Positions 1 through 13,941 of a stretch of 64,000 nt of DNA are shown here, in pieces; the stretch's first letter is position 1, and the number at the start of each line of letters is the position of its first letter. A model generated the notes under the pieces. It had not been told where the DNA came from and did not search any database. It saw nothing but the letters and a program-made list of their open reading frames with translations. The DNA is taken from assembly GCA_022393335.1 (NCBI GenBank), contig JAJEKB010020480.1, forward strand, positions 10,163-74,162, written 5' to 3'. Position numbers and translations under genes: made by a program. This DNA comes from Macrotrachela quadricornifera. Lineage: Eukaryota > Rotifera > Eurotatoria > Philodinida > Philodinidae.

Positions 1-250
1 TTGGTTTTGGATATGTAGGATGTAATTCTATTAATTCTTGACGTAAATTTTCAAGACGATCTATACGTCTTGCTAAAAGAATTAATTGACATTGCTCATT
101 AAAAAGTTGTCGTGCTAATGCTTCACCAAGACCTGATGAAGCACCAGTAATTAAAATTGTTTTTCCACGAATACTAATTCGTTTTCGAAATAATAATCGT
201 ACAGATAATAATAAACAACACATAATTAAAATAACAATTAACCACATCAT
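1..250 (-). CDS. Short-chain dehydrogenase/reductase, N-terminal part
   Basis: The reverse strand from the ATG at 250 reads 83 codons without a stop and runs off the left edge, so only the N-terminus is present. Residues 1-20 are a hydrophobic membrane anchor ([20 protein letters not shown]), then basic residues, then a beta strand followed by [12 protein letters not shown]. This is the Rossmann cofactor loop TGxxxGxG of classical SDRs. A second strand follows, with LLARR after it, as expected for NADP(H) binding. An N-terminal anchor plus TGASSGLGE fits DHRS7-like microsomal SDRs, but the catalytic YxxxK lies outside the window, so substrate and exact subfamily cannot be fixed. It is separated by about 105 bases from the 3' end of the malic enzyme gene, which is on the same strand. 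Confidence 0.85.
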   Translation of the reverse strand, partial: MMWLIVILIMCCLLLSVRLLFRKRISIRGKTILITGASSGLGEALARQLFNEQCQLILLARRIDRLENLRQELIELHPTYPKP

Positions 251-355
251 CTATAACAAGTTTTTATTTGTTTTTTTTTATTAATTAAAATTTATTTTAA
301 AAAATCAAAAATAAAACATTAGACAAAAAAAAACGGAATTTATTTGTTTATGAAT

Positions 356-4126
<3,771 letters not shown>

Positions 4127-5501
4127 GTATGTTTATATCTGACTACATATATTTTAAAAATAAACAATCTGAAAATTAATTCATAGTATAATTTTGTTTT
4201 TATTTTTAATTAATTTTATTAGATAATGATTAAGTATAAGATAGTTTCATGCTAAAATACTCATTTATTTTATTTTATTAGCTAAACAGCTGCTAATATA
4301 TAGGAACATTTAGTTCATATTATGATCATCATCAAAATTGTATAATATTATTTAGCATGACTTGTAGATAATATCTTGAATCCACTTTAAATTTTTATTT
4401 ATATAAACAAATAATATTAGTAGGAATAACTTAATTTTCATAGAAGACAATGAATTGATAAAAAATGAAACTATAGTATTTTTATTTCCTATTTAGAAGA
4501 TTTATTGAGAAAATTTGTGACATTAAAAAAAATAAGAATTCATTAAATCTCATGAGATATTGTCTTTTAGTTATGAAAAAACGTGCATTTGTTATTATTA
4601 TTATTACTAATCTCCCATGAGATATTAACAGATAAATCGTGTTTTTTGATGACATGTTTTTTTCTCATCTCACCTTGATTTAGGTACGAATACTATTGAA
4701 TTACTAAAAGAAAATCTTGTATAACTAAACTATTCATTTATATTAATTTCTCATTTTCATTGTAAATATAATATAATAGTGATGATTTTTATAATTTCTT
4801 GAGATATGTCAAGAGATATAATGCGCAGTTTAGTTAAAGATAAGATTTAAATAATTGAGTTCTAACTAACTACTTGGTTCTTACGGTAAGAATCAAGATC
4901 ATCTGTATTTATTTAATTTAACTCATCGCCCACACATAAATCTTTTAACTTTAAACATGTTTTACTATAAATAAGGTAGGAGGAGATAAAAGAGAAAAAA
5001 AGATGATCAAAAAATTCTATTTCCGTACAATCATGATTTCAATTATAGCAACAACAAAAAAACATCTATATGTTTATTTATATATATATATATACACACT
5101 TTTTTTTCGTAATAAACATTTAAAATGTTTAATTAAAGGTTATTTTATACGTCATGCATATTCATTAATTACATGAAAAAAAAAAAAAAAAAAAAGAGAG
5201 AAAATTTTTGACAAATGCTTAAGAAGAGAAATCTTAAGCATGCATAAAAACTCATTTCTTAAAAATGATAAAAAACTAACTAGTTTTTTTTTCTCTTCTT
5301 CTTATTTTTTTTTTACTCTTTCATCTATATTATAAACTATTAGAAGAATAATTTTGTATTCTTATTCATTTATTCGCAACTTTTTTTCTTCTTCTTTGTA
5401 GTCCCTAAACGCATCGATAGACAAATATTATCCTTCCTTATTATTAACATTATTACAACTATAGTATTCAAAAACAAAGTTTACATTTACTATTAAAAAT
5501 C
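4127..5501. other. Intergenic region between divergent genes
   Basis: This 1.4-kb AT-rich stretch separates the start codons of malic enzyme (minus) and the neuropeptide F precursor (plus), so it should hold both promoters. It contains a run of A's near 5176-5194 and T-rich tracts near 5280-5320. I see no convincing ORF, RNA gene or TATA box. Confidence 0.5.
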
Positions 5502-5942
5502 ATGTCAATTATTAAAAATAAACTCGGCAATTGTTTATCATGGATTGTATTTATTTATTTTGCGATACAAACAGCTCAAGCTCTTTCGGGTTTCACTGAT
5601 GTTCCACGTAAATAAGAAATCAAATATATATGTTTTAATATTTCGTTTTTTCTTTTTTTTTAATCAGCTCCACCTGCACGACCGGAACGATTTCATTCTC
5701 GTGAAGAACTCAAACGCTATTTACAACTTGTATATTTATATTTTTTTAAAGAATTTAATAAAAATGAATTTTTTCTATTTAAGGTACACGAATATTATGC
5801 TATCATTGGTCGACCACGTTTTGGTCGTTCATCTTTAAAAACAAGAATCAATCCAAATGATGCATATCTTTTTAATTTCTTCGATATTAATGGTGACAAA
5901 TTAATATCATATGATGAATTTCATGATCGACTTGAAGAATAA
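5502..5942 (+). CDS. NPF: Neuropeptide F precursor with EF-hand-like tail
   Basis: Secreted neuropeptide precursor, 108 aa, exons 5502-5607, 5668-5729, 5784-5942, with GT-AG introns and matching phases. Residues 1-28 form a signal peptide (hydrophobic core SWIVFIYFAIQTAQA). The peptide region follows: PPPPARPERF, an amphipathic helix EELKRYLQLVHEYYA, then IIGRPRFGR. This is the conserved C-terminus of invertebrate NPF/NPY peptides: RPRF followed by Gly as amide donor. Processing would use a single Arg (GRSS) rather than the usual GKR. Residues 79-108 are unexpected. They contain DINGDKLISYDE (90-101), a 12-residue EF-hand calcium loop with acidic or polar residues at 1, 3, 5, 9 and 12 and Ile at 8, flanked by helix-like segments YLFNFF and FHDRLEE. 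A polyadenylation signal AATAAA is at 6158. NPF normally acts on NPY-type GPCRs in feeding control; that role is family knowledge. Confidence 0.9.
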
Positions 5943-8096
5943 TATAATAATGTATGTGTACCATTATACAACATATTGGTACACACTAACATTTATTTAT
6001 TTTTTATTGTTTTGTTTTTTTCATCTGTAGATGAATTCATTTTCACTCCGGTGATGATCAATGTTGTTTCAAAGTGACCATCTACGCTTTGTTTCATTAT
6101 TTCTATATATCTTATACATTGCTTGTCTATCTAATATCTTATAAAACAAAAAAATACAATAAAATTGAATGTTCCGGATCCATTTTAAATAATAATAAAA
6201 AAAATACATTTATCGTCGGGTATTATATTTATTAGATAGATGAACGAATAAGTTTGCATATTCAAAAAAGAAACATTTTATTATTAATAGTGGTAAAGAA
6301 ATCAGTTAATCCGATTTAATAGTGGATTTAAATGTTTCTCGACAATGTATTCGACATTTATGAGAAGAAAAGCCTGTACCGAGTAATGAAAAGTAATTTC
6401 GAAATGTTCAGAGTTAAGATTGACTAATTCTGACCTTGAACATTTTCTTTTTCCTATGTTCTATTCTGATGTTTCCTTAAAGAAAAATCTTCTATATTAA
6501 TTTTACATAGAATTTATTCTATGTCTTAGTTTCTATTAAATACTGCATTCAATTATCCTGTCTTTTAAAGTCTATTTAGTATGATATGTTATAAGCAAAC
6601 AATTTATATGGTTAATTTTCTCTTAGAAATCAAATTGAAATTTTCAATATAAAATAGATTATTTTAAATATGTTCTTTAAGAACAAAAGCAGATTTTCTT
6701 AAATTTTATCTTCAATGTTTCAAAATCATATATTAATCTTTCTAAATTTTAATACTCAATGTTTTTTAAGTGTAAAATAATATTTTATGTCCTTATGTAA
6801 TGTTTATAAATACTCTCAAAACCTTGAATTATTTTATATATTCATATATAAGATTGGTTTTAAATTACCGAATAATAAACGAAATGATTCAATCTCATAA
6901 AATATTTTAACAACAAAGTTACAGAAACAATCATTTTCTTCTTACTATTGTCTTTAATTAAAAAAACAATAAGACATATTATATGATTTTACCTGTTTAA
7001 AATTAACATGAAAATAAATCATACGAATAACCATTAAAAACTACTGTTTCTCGTTATGTTCTTCGGGGTATTTACATGTACACATATACGAGTAAAAATT
7101 GGTAAAATAGAAAGAAAAAAAAATCTATAGTGAATGACAAATACGATTAATTGATAGACATGTATAAATCAAGCGATAACTAATTCCATTACACTATTTT
7201 TTTCTATTTTATCAAGAACGAAAAAATATTAAATGAAGTAAAATGATTTCAACATCGAATATTTTATAAAATATATCAACAAAGATAAACCATATAACCT
7301 TGAACTTTTTTTTTTATCAAAACGAATGTCAAATACGATATAATGGTTGCATGTTCTATTAATCTTCGAGCAGTAAAGATTATATTGAATATATCTCCTG
7401 AGAATTTCTACTATTATACTGATGCTCTTTTTTTTTCAGATGACGCAAAATGTTAATCTTCATGATGTGGTTATATACTATTAAGAGAAAATACTTCAGA
7501 AATCTTAAATAAAATTTTATATTGGATAAAATGAAATGACCGAATTAAAAATTTAATTAATTTAGCTCAAAAGCAGATTGACTCCCAGAGTGCAAGATAA
7601 AGTTCATATATAATTTCTAAAAATTTTAGAGGTAGTCAACCGAAAATCATTAAAATATTATTTTTATTTTTTTATAGGTCAAATTATTTCTATAAAGAAT
7701 TTCAAGGTGCATAACTAATACATCTTTAGTCAGAGATTCTAATGTACTATTGAAAATTAATATTTCAAAAATTTTTATATTATAAAAGTCTTTTTTTGTC
7801 ATTTATTCTTAAGCTTTCATCATCGTTTATCAGTGAGTTTGCCCTGCGAAGCGCAAGAAAACGCATTACTTTTTCAAAATAATATAATTAATTACCATTT
7901 GTTTTTGATTATTTAGATAATTTTAAACCATTGTTATAATAATATTTTATAAAATCTAAAGAAATATAATCTAAATCTTATTTGTTAAAGTTTAAAAAAG
8001 AAAAAGGATAAATATATTTGTTTTTTTTTAAGAAGGAAATCAATAATCATAAACTACTCGGATACAAAAGGTAAATTAGTTTATTAATTAGTCTTT
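5943..8096. other. Gene-poor intergenic stretch
   Basis: About 2.1 kb of AT-rich sequence holding the 3' UTR of the neuropeptide gene (poly-A signal near 6158) and the presumed 3' flank of COX5A. No ORF with coding character, RNA gene or clear repeat was recognised on either strand. Confidence 0.5.
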
Positions 8097-8595
8097 CTAC
8101 ATATCATCAACGGATTTTAAAGCTAATTCAGGTTTATCGTAACCTAAATCTTCTGGTGTTGATATACCCAATTTATCCAATGTTGGACGAATTTCTTGAA
8201 GAACCCATGGCCATACTTGATTTGAAACAGCATTTGATTTATAACGAATTGCTTCTAAATATCGAACAGCTAATGAATGATCATTAACACGTCGACATGC
8301 TTGTAAACAAGCTGATATTATTTCTGGTTCAGGAATTAAATCAAGACGATTCATATGATTTATACCTTGTCGAATATCCCAACCTTAAAATAAATTTAAA
8401 AAATTCTAAAATAAAAAATTTCTTTTTTAAATTACCATCAATATTTTGGCGATCAAAATATGCTTTCCATCGATGATCAAATTCTTCATCAGTTTCTTTA
8501 CTATGTGATGACATATTTCGTCGCATTCCTATCCATATTGGTTGGATAGTTTTATTTAATGATCGATTACAAATTGAACGAAATAAATAAGCCAT
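8097..8595 (-). CDS. COX5A: Cytochrome c oxidase subunit 5A
   Basis: Nuclear-encoded subunit of mitochondrial complex IV, binding the matrix face of COX1. Two exons, 8436-8595 and 8097-8383, joined in phase across a 52-base GT-AG intron, give 148 aa, the usual length for this subunit with its presequence. Residues 1-30 are basic, Ser/Arg-rich and free of acidic residues, as in a matrix-targeting peptide. The mature part starts at SHSKETDEEFDHRWKAYFD and continues WDIRQGINHMN, PEPEIISACLQACRRVND, and near the end LQEIRPTLDKLGISTPEDLG. All are hallmark COX5A blocks. It ends in a short acidic tail (SVDDM). It lies just downstream of the first Maelstrom gene on the same strand, with about 110 bases between them. 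Confidence 0.96.
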
Positions 8596-8708
8596 CTACA
8601 ATATAATTTACATTAATTGTTTTTCTTTTATTTAGAAAAAAATTCATTGAACTAAATTATTATTTAATGAAAAAAAAAAGAAAAAAGTATTAAAAAGAAA
8701 AATATTTA

Positions 8709-10868
8709 TCATTGTATATCAAGTTCTTCAATTTGTTGATCAATAGATTGAAGAGCTTTAAGTAAGATTTGTTTACGTTGATTTAAAATATTTCGTTGAT
8801 TATTAGAATATTTATCAGTTATGAAATTATTATCTTCAATTGAATATTCAGATAAATGATTATTATTATTAGATGTTAGAGATTCAGCATTTGAAAGTAA
8901 ACGATGAAAATTTTGTTTTTGTAAATTAGTAATTTGTTCATTAGATCGAGAGAAATCATATTGTGTTTGATGTTCAGGTCGACGATAAGATGATGCAATT
9001 GAATCACTTGTATCTGTTGAAGAATATTGACTTGAAATGATTTTTGAAGGTTCTATTATAGATCTGAAAAGACATAAAATGAATAAACAGTTTCAAAATT
9101 AATTTTTGCAATAAACGTCTGTGCAGGGTCGACTATACTAAACTATTTATCTCGTAATCTGAACCAATGTATGATCTATTGGCTAGTATAAACGATTCAT
9201 TTATACCAGCATTATTGACTCATATCTATCAATATACACAATAACTCAAGTTTTCTAAAACTCATCTATATAGTGCATATTATACTGTCAACGATTTTTC
9301 TTCAATTTGAATTATATTGAAATGGACTCACAATCTTTTTCTATATTGACAAAAATTCATATTAAACTAATCCATATATTAGAAGAAGATGATATTTTAT
9401 TCTCATGATGAGCTCTATTTTTTCAATGAAAAATTAGTGAGTTTATAAAAAATTTGTATCTATCTAATAAAATAATAAAACAATATTCATAGAACTACAT
9501 TTAAATCTAAGTAAAATTTCTCTCGAAATTTTTAACTAATTTATTATTCATTATAAATAATTTTCCTACCTATTTTTCATTGGTTGTTGTATTTTATTTG
9601 ACATATTATTTATTGATTCAATAGATGTTTTCATAAATGAATTTTTTTCTGATATTATTGATGCTGATGATGATCTTTCTGGTACATATAATCGATGTAA
9701 ATAAGCAGAAATAAGTTTAGCTGCTGCATGACATCTTGCTACTGAACAATGACTTATACCTAATTGAAAATGATATGGACAACGTTCTTGAATCATATAT
9801 GAATAAGTAGCATTTTCAAATGTTCTATGTATATCATCACGTGATACACGTTGATTTTTTAATCCAGCCAAAACCATTATTAATGATTCAATACTTGCTA
9901 AATTAACAAGACGTGTATCTTTTGTTGGTTTTATTCCTATTATGAATAAGAAAAAAGAGATTGTTTTGTTTGTTTGTTTTTTTTAAATTTTAAATTAACC
10001 TTCTGCCATTTCTTGTAACCAATCAATTAATTTACTCGTTTGTTCATATTCAAAAGAAGGATAAAATACACATGGTTGAATTAATCGAAGATATCTTCGA
10101 CATGTTCGATCATCATTATTTGACATATTATTACATTTATTTATAATTGTTGGAAAAAGAAATGTTTTTAATTGTTCATATATTAATTTATAATTGTCTG
10201 TTGCTTCAGTAAAATTATTTAATGGAATTTCATGTGTTTCTTTTGAATGTTCTAAACATGCTGACATATAACCTGAAGGAATTTTTTGAGGTTTTATAAA
10301 TTTTTGTCGATATATTGTTACACCTTCAGATAATGTATACTAAAATAAATAAATAGAAATATTTTTAATGTTTTTTTTTTTAAATTTATCTTACACGAAG
10401 AATACACATTTCAGCTGGAAGAACTTCTCCACCATCTTCTTCATCAACTTTACAAAATATTTGAAAATTAATTATATATATTGGCATTGCTAATAATTCA
10501 CTTATATCAAGTGGTAAATATTTAGATGTTAAAAAATCTCTTTCTATATTAAAACGATCATAATGAACTTTTAATTCTTCACATGGTATATCACGTTCAC
10601 AAAGCGTTTTGTTAATTTTTATCTCTTGTTTATTTTTGATATGTTGATTTGGTATATTATTTAATTGAGGATTTTCTCGATATTGTAATCGCCAATCTTC
10701 ATAAAGGTTTTTATATGGTTGTTTTTGTTCGTCTGATAATGCTTTCCAATCATCATAACATGCTTCTATTGCTTGAGTGATAGTTATTCGTTGATGATTA
10801 GTATTTTGATAATGCTGCTGATATTCACGTGCATAAAAATATAATGGTGATCGACTTGGTTTTGGCAT
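8709..10868 (-). CDS. MAEL: Maelstrom homologue, copy 1
   Basis: piRNA-pathway protein, needed in other animals for transposon silencing. Exons 10395-10868, 10000-10339, 9570-9936 and 8709-9063 (all GT-AG, phases consistent) give 511 aa; vertebrate MAEL is about 430. Residues 1-70 are an HMG box (PKPSRSPLYFYAREYQ ... DDWKALSDEQKQPYKNLY). The Maelstrom (RNase H-like) domain follows at about 120-400: FQIFCKVDEEDGGEVLPAEM, KIPSGYM, HSKETHEIP, and QERCPYHFQLGISHCSVARC. The Glu of PAE and the Cys, His, Cys of this last block form the E-C-H-C set of metazoan Maelstroms, so the zinc site looks complete. The C-terminal ~120 residues are Ser/Asn/Gln-rich and end in a predicted coiled coil (NQRKQILLKALQSIDQQIEE). 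A second, divergent copy lies directly upstream at 11194-13941 in the same orientation. Confidence 0.92.
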
Positions 10869-11193
10869 GAAATGATTAATAATCTAGACAAAAAAATATA
10901 CCAATAGTTTCAAATAAATAACCTATACTTTAGTTATGTTTTTTTTCTTCAAAAATGTCAAAAAAATAAAGAATTGTTCAATCGTTTTGATCAATGAAAA
11001 TTTACAGTTGAAAAATAGACTTATAACTACACAAAACAATTTATAACAAACATGCACACATACAAAACAAAAAGAAAAAGAAAAACAAAAAATACTAACG
11101 GTTGAAAAAAATTTCAAAAAATGATTTTTCACATGAGAATTCTTTAATATAAATGAAAGAACTTTTTGAACGTTTACTTATTATATTATTGCA
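10869..11193. other. Spacer between the two Maelstrom genes
   Basis: About 325 bases between the stop of copy 2 and the start of copy 1, both on the minus strand. It should hold the promoter of copy 1 and the 3' end of copy 2. The 69-codon reading frame here has no recognisable product and looks like chance. Confidence 0.5.
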
Positions 11194-13941
11194 TCAAATT
11201 GGAAAACCTGATATTGGAGGAGGTATGAGATTATGATGACGACCACGACCAATACCATTAACAAAAATAAAATTACTAGAATTATTACTATTTATTGTAG
11301 ATGATTGTTTTGTTACTTTTTTTAAACCACGACCTGTCATTATATATTGATCTTCATCATCACTATTATTATTATTATATAATGAAGGTATTGACCAACG
11401 ACAATCGATTTCAATTGGAGATAATGCACGTGGTTTTAACGTTTTTGATGTCTAGAGAAGAAGAAAAAAAGATTTGTTCTTTAATAATAGTTAATGACTG
11501 AAATATAATGAGGAAATAGTAGACTCTGCACGGTTGCCGATTGATAATGATGCTTTGCATTATGATTGCTTCCTCCCTCAAAAAAGTCGAAATTGAGATA
11601 AATATATGGGAAAATAGTCCGAAATCTGATCTTTCAGAAACGATATTTAAATTTTCTGTCGACATTCATATTAAATATATTGTACGAATATCGAAAGAAA
11701 ACAATTTTTATATTATTGCTATAGATTTTAGAATATTATCTATAACTATTTAAAGTAAATAAAACTAATTACTCTATTTGTAATTGATAAAGTATTTATT
11801 TTTTGAATTGTTGATGAAGAAGTATTATTTGTTGTTGATGGTGATGAATCAATAAAAACATTTGAACCTATTGTTCGTAATCTACTTGTATTTAATTCAT
11901 TTGACTAAAAGAAGAAACAAATTTTATACAAATAGAAAATAAAATAAATAATTTTTCTTTTACTGTTTTTTCTTCTTCAATCTTTTTTGGTTGTGTTAAA
12001 CGACGTAAACCTTTATGTTTTTCAATATATGTTGAACTAATTGAATCAATAATAGATGATGTTGAATCATTACTTATTGATTTTGTTTCATATATTAAAT
12101 TATTTTTTGATGAGATTTTTATTAAATTTTTCTTTGCTGTTTCATCATGAATATATTCAGGTAATAATTGAACAAAACGTTGTCGAATAAATCCATCAAG
12201 AAAAAGACTAAAACCATGATTAATAGCACGACAACAATATTGTATAGCTAATGAATCATGATAAACACAACGTTCTTTAACTTGTAATGTGTAAACAGGT
12301 CGACGTAATTGTTCTCGTACACTTTGATGAGCAAAATCACCAATATTAAGACGACGAAGTATTGCAGTTACTAATGCTTCAAATGAACAAACACGAAATA
12401 CAGGTTTTGATGATGATTTTTTATCATTATTGCCTTTAGATACAAGCCAATTAAGAAGATAAGTTGTTTGATCACGTTCAAATACATTACAAAATACTAT
12501 TATTGGTTCTTTTGTAGATGAATTAACAACTGAATCTAATACAAGAAAAAATAAACGAATCGATATGAGCTCTCGATAGATGATAAATATCGAATTTATA
12601 TATTTTCTAACTAACACTCGAAAAAATTCAAAAATAGTGATCAGATAAAACTTCTTTCATATCTCACTTTTGCAGCAAAGCTATGTTTTTGAGTTTCGAT
12701 CTGAATTTTTGTCCACATAGAGATCTCAGCTAGACTAGTTTGTATAAAAAAAAACTTCAAAAGTTTTAGACAAAGTCTCTTCAAGACATGAAATTATCAA
12801 GGTACTGACCCTTTTTCATTGATAGTTATTTTTTATAGAAATTAGTCTAGCTGAGATTTTTATATAAGCAAAGTTTCAGATCAAAACTCAAATGTGAGTT
12901 AAAGTCGTTGGGCACATTATAGAAGATTTCCTCTGAGAATTTACTTTTTGAAATAATTTTGTGCAATTTATTGAAACTTTTTATGCTTTTTTGTACATAT
13001 TAATATCTAAGTTCAGAACTGAAGCCGACATGAATAAATCTTTCTGAAATGAAAAAATATCGAATAAAATTTCACTCTATTTATGCACTTTCTTCGAGGA
13101 ATCTTGGCAGGTTCTTATCATAAAAGTACATATTCATAATTGAAAAAGAAAATGCATCTTTGAGAGCATACACTAAGCCATATCCTACGAAATACTACCC
13201 ATATGCATCAGAACAGATTTCTTATTGCAAAAAAGATACAAAAGGTCATGAAAATACTGTTAATATATATTGCTACTAACCACCAATTACTCGTTTAACT
13301 TCTTGCCATATTCGTGCATAATCTCCATTAGCACCAATAAAATCAAATGGTGGAATTTGATGTGTTTCACGAGATAAATCAATTGCTGTACCAGTATAAC
13401 CAACAGGAAATTTTTCTGGTTTAAATATTGTAAAATATTCTTGTTTAATACTTTCAAAAAATGAATATTTCATAATAGCTATTTCAGCTGGATAATAATC
13501 TCCACCATCTTCATCATCAGTTCGACAAAAAATTTGAAATGTTACAAAAAATAAATCTCGTTTAAATATATCAATAAGATCATCAGAAAAATATGAATCC
13601 AAAAATTTATTTTCATTACTATTTTTTTCAATAAATAAAACTTCTTCATTTGATGGTATAACAGGTGTTATAACATTTTCATTATTTAGCATACGTGCAC
13701 GTTTATATTGTTTAGCTAAACTAATAAAAAAAAAACTTTTATTTATTTGAATTTTTTTTTTCCAAACATACTCTTCATAAGGTTTTCTTTCTACAAGTGT
13801 CATTGAACGCCAACGAGGTAATAAAAGTAATATTAAATCATGAATAGACATTCGAGAATAAGCTGGATAAAGTTTTCGATGTTCATCAGCCAAATAATAA
13901 ATTCCTGAACGATTTACATGTCTTTTTTTAGGTGGCATCAC
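11194..13941 (-). CDS. Maelstrom homologue, copy 2 (divergent)
   Basis: Second Maelstrom paralogue, 540 aa, exons 13281-13941, 11964-12535, 11773-11904 and 11194-11451, GT-AG with consistent phases. It starts with a basic HMG-box-like region (PPKKRHVNRSGIYYLADEH ... WRSMTLVERKPYEEYVW). The Maelstrom domain follows: FQIFCRTDDEDGGDYYPAEI, GYTGTAIDLSRETHQIP, EPIIVFCNVFERDQTTYLLN, and KERCVYHDSLAIQYCCRAIN. Where copy 1 and human MAEL have the last Cys of the E-C-H-C set, this copy has Asn (CRAINH), although a Cys sits four residues earlier, so zinc binding may be altered. The C-terminus is a long disordered Ser/Asn tail with two Arg-Gly patches (TGRGLKK, GIGRGRHH). Such patches can be dimethylated and bound by Tudor proteins in the piRNA pathway; that is only inference here. 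Intron 1 is 745 bases and carries an inverted repeat. Confidence 0.88.
12691..12890. repeat. Inverted repeat (MITE-like) in Maelstrom-2 intron 1
   Basis: The arms at about 12691-12753 and 12829-12890 are imperfect reverse complements: the left arm reads GAGTTTCGATCTGAA ... ATCTCAGCTAGACTA and the reverse complement of the right reads GAGTTTTGATCTGAA ... ATCTCAGCTAGACTA. They are separated by about 75 bases. No clear target duplication was found. It is probably a small non-autonomous element inserted in the intron; transcribed, it would form a hairpin. Confidence 0.65.

Noticed and set aside
5545..5838. 97-codon plus-strand ORF
   Set aside because: It overlaps the neuropeptide F exons and introns in another frame; the spliced NPF reading has a signal peptide and conserved motif.
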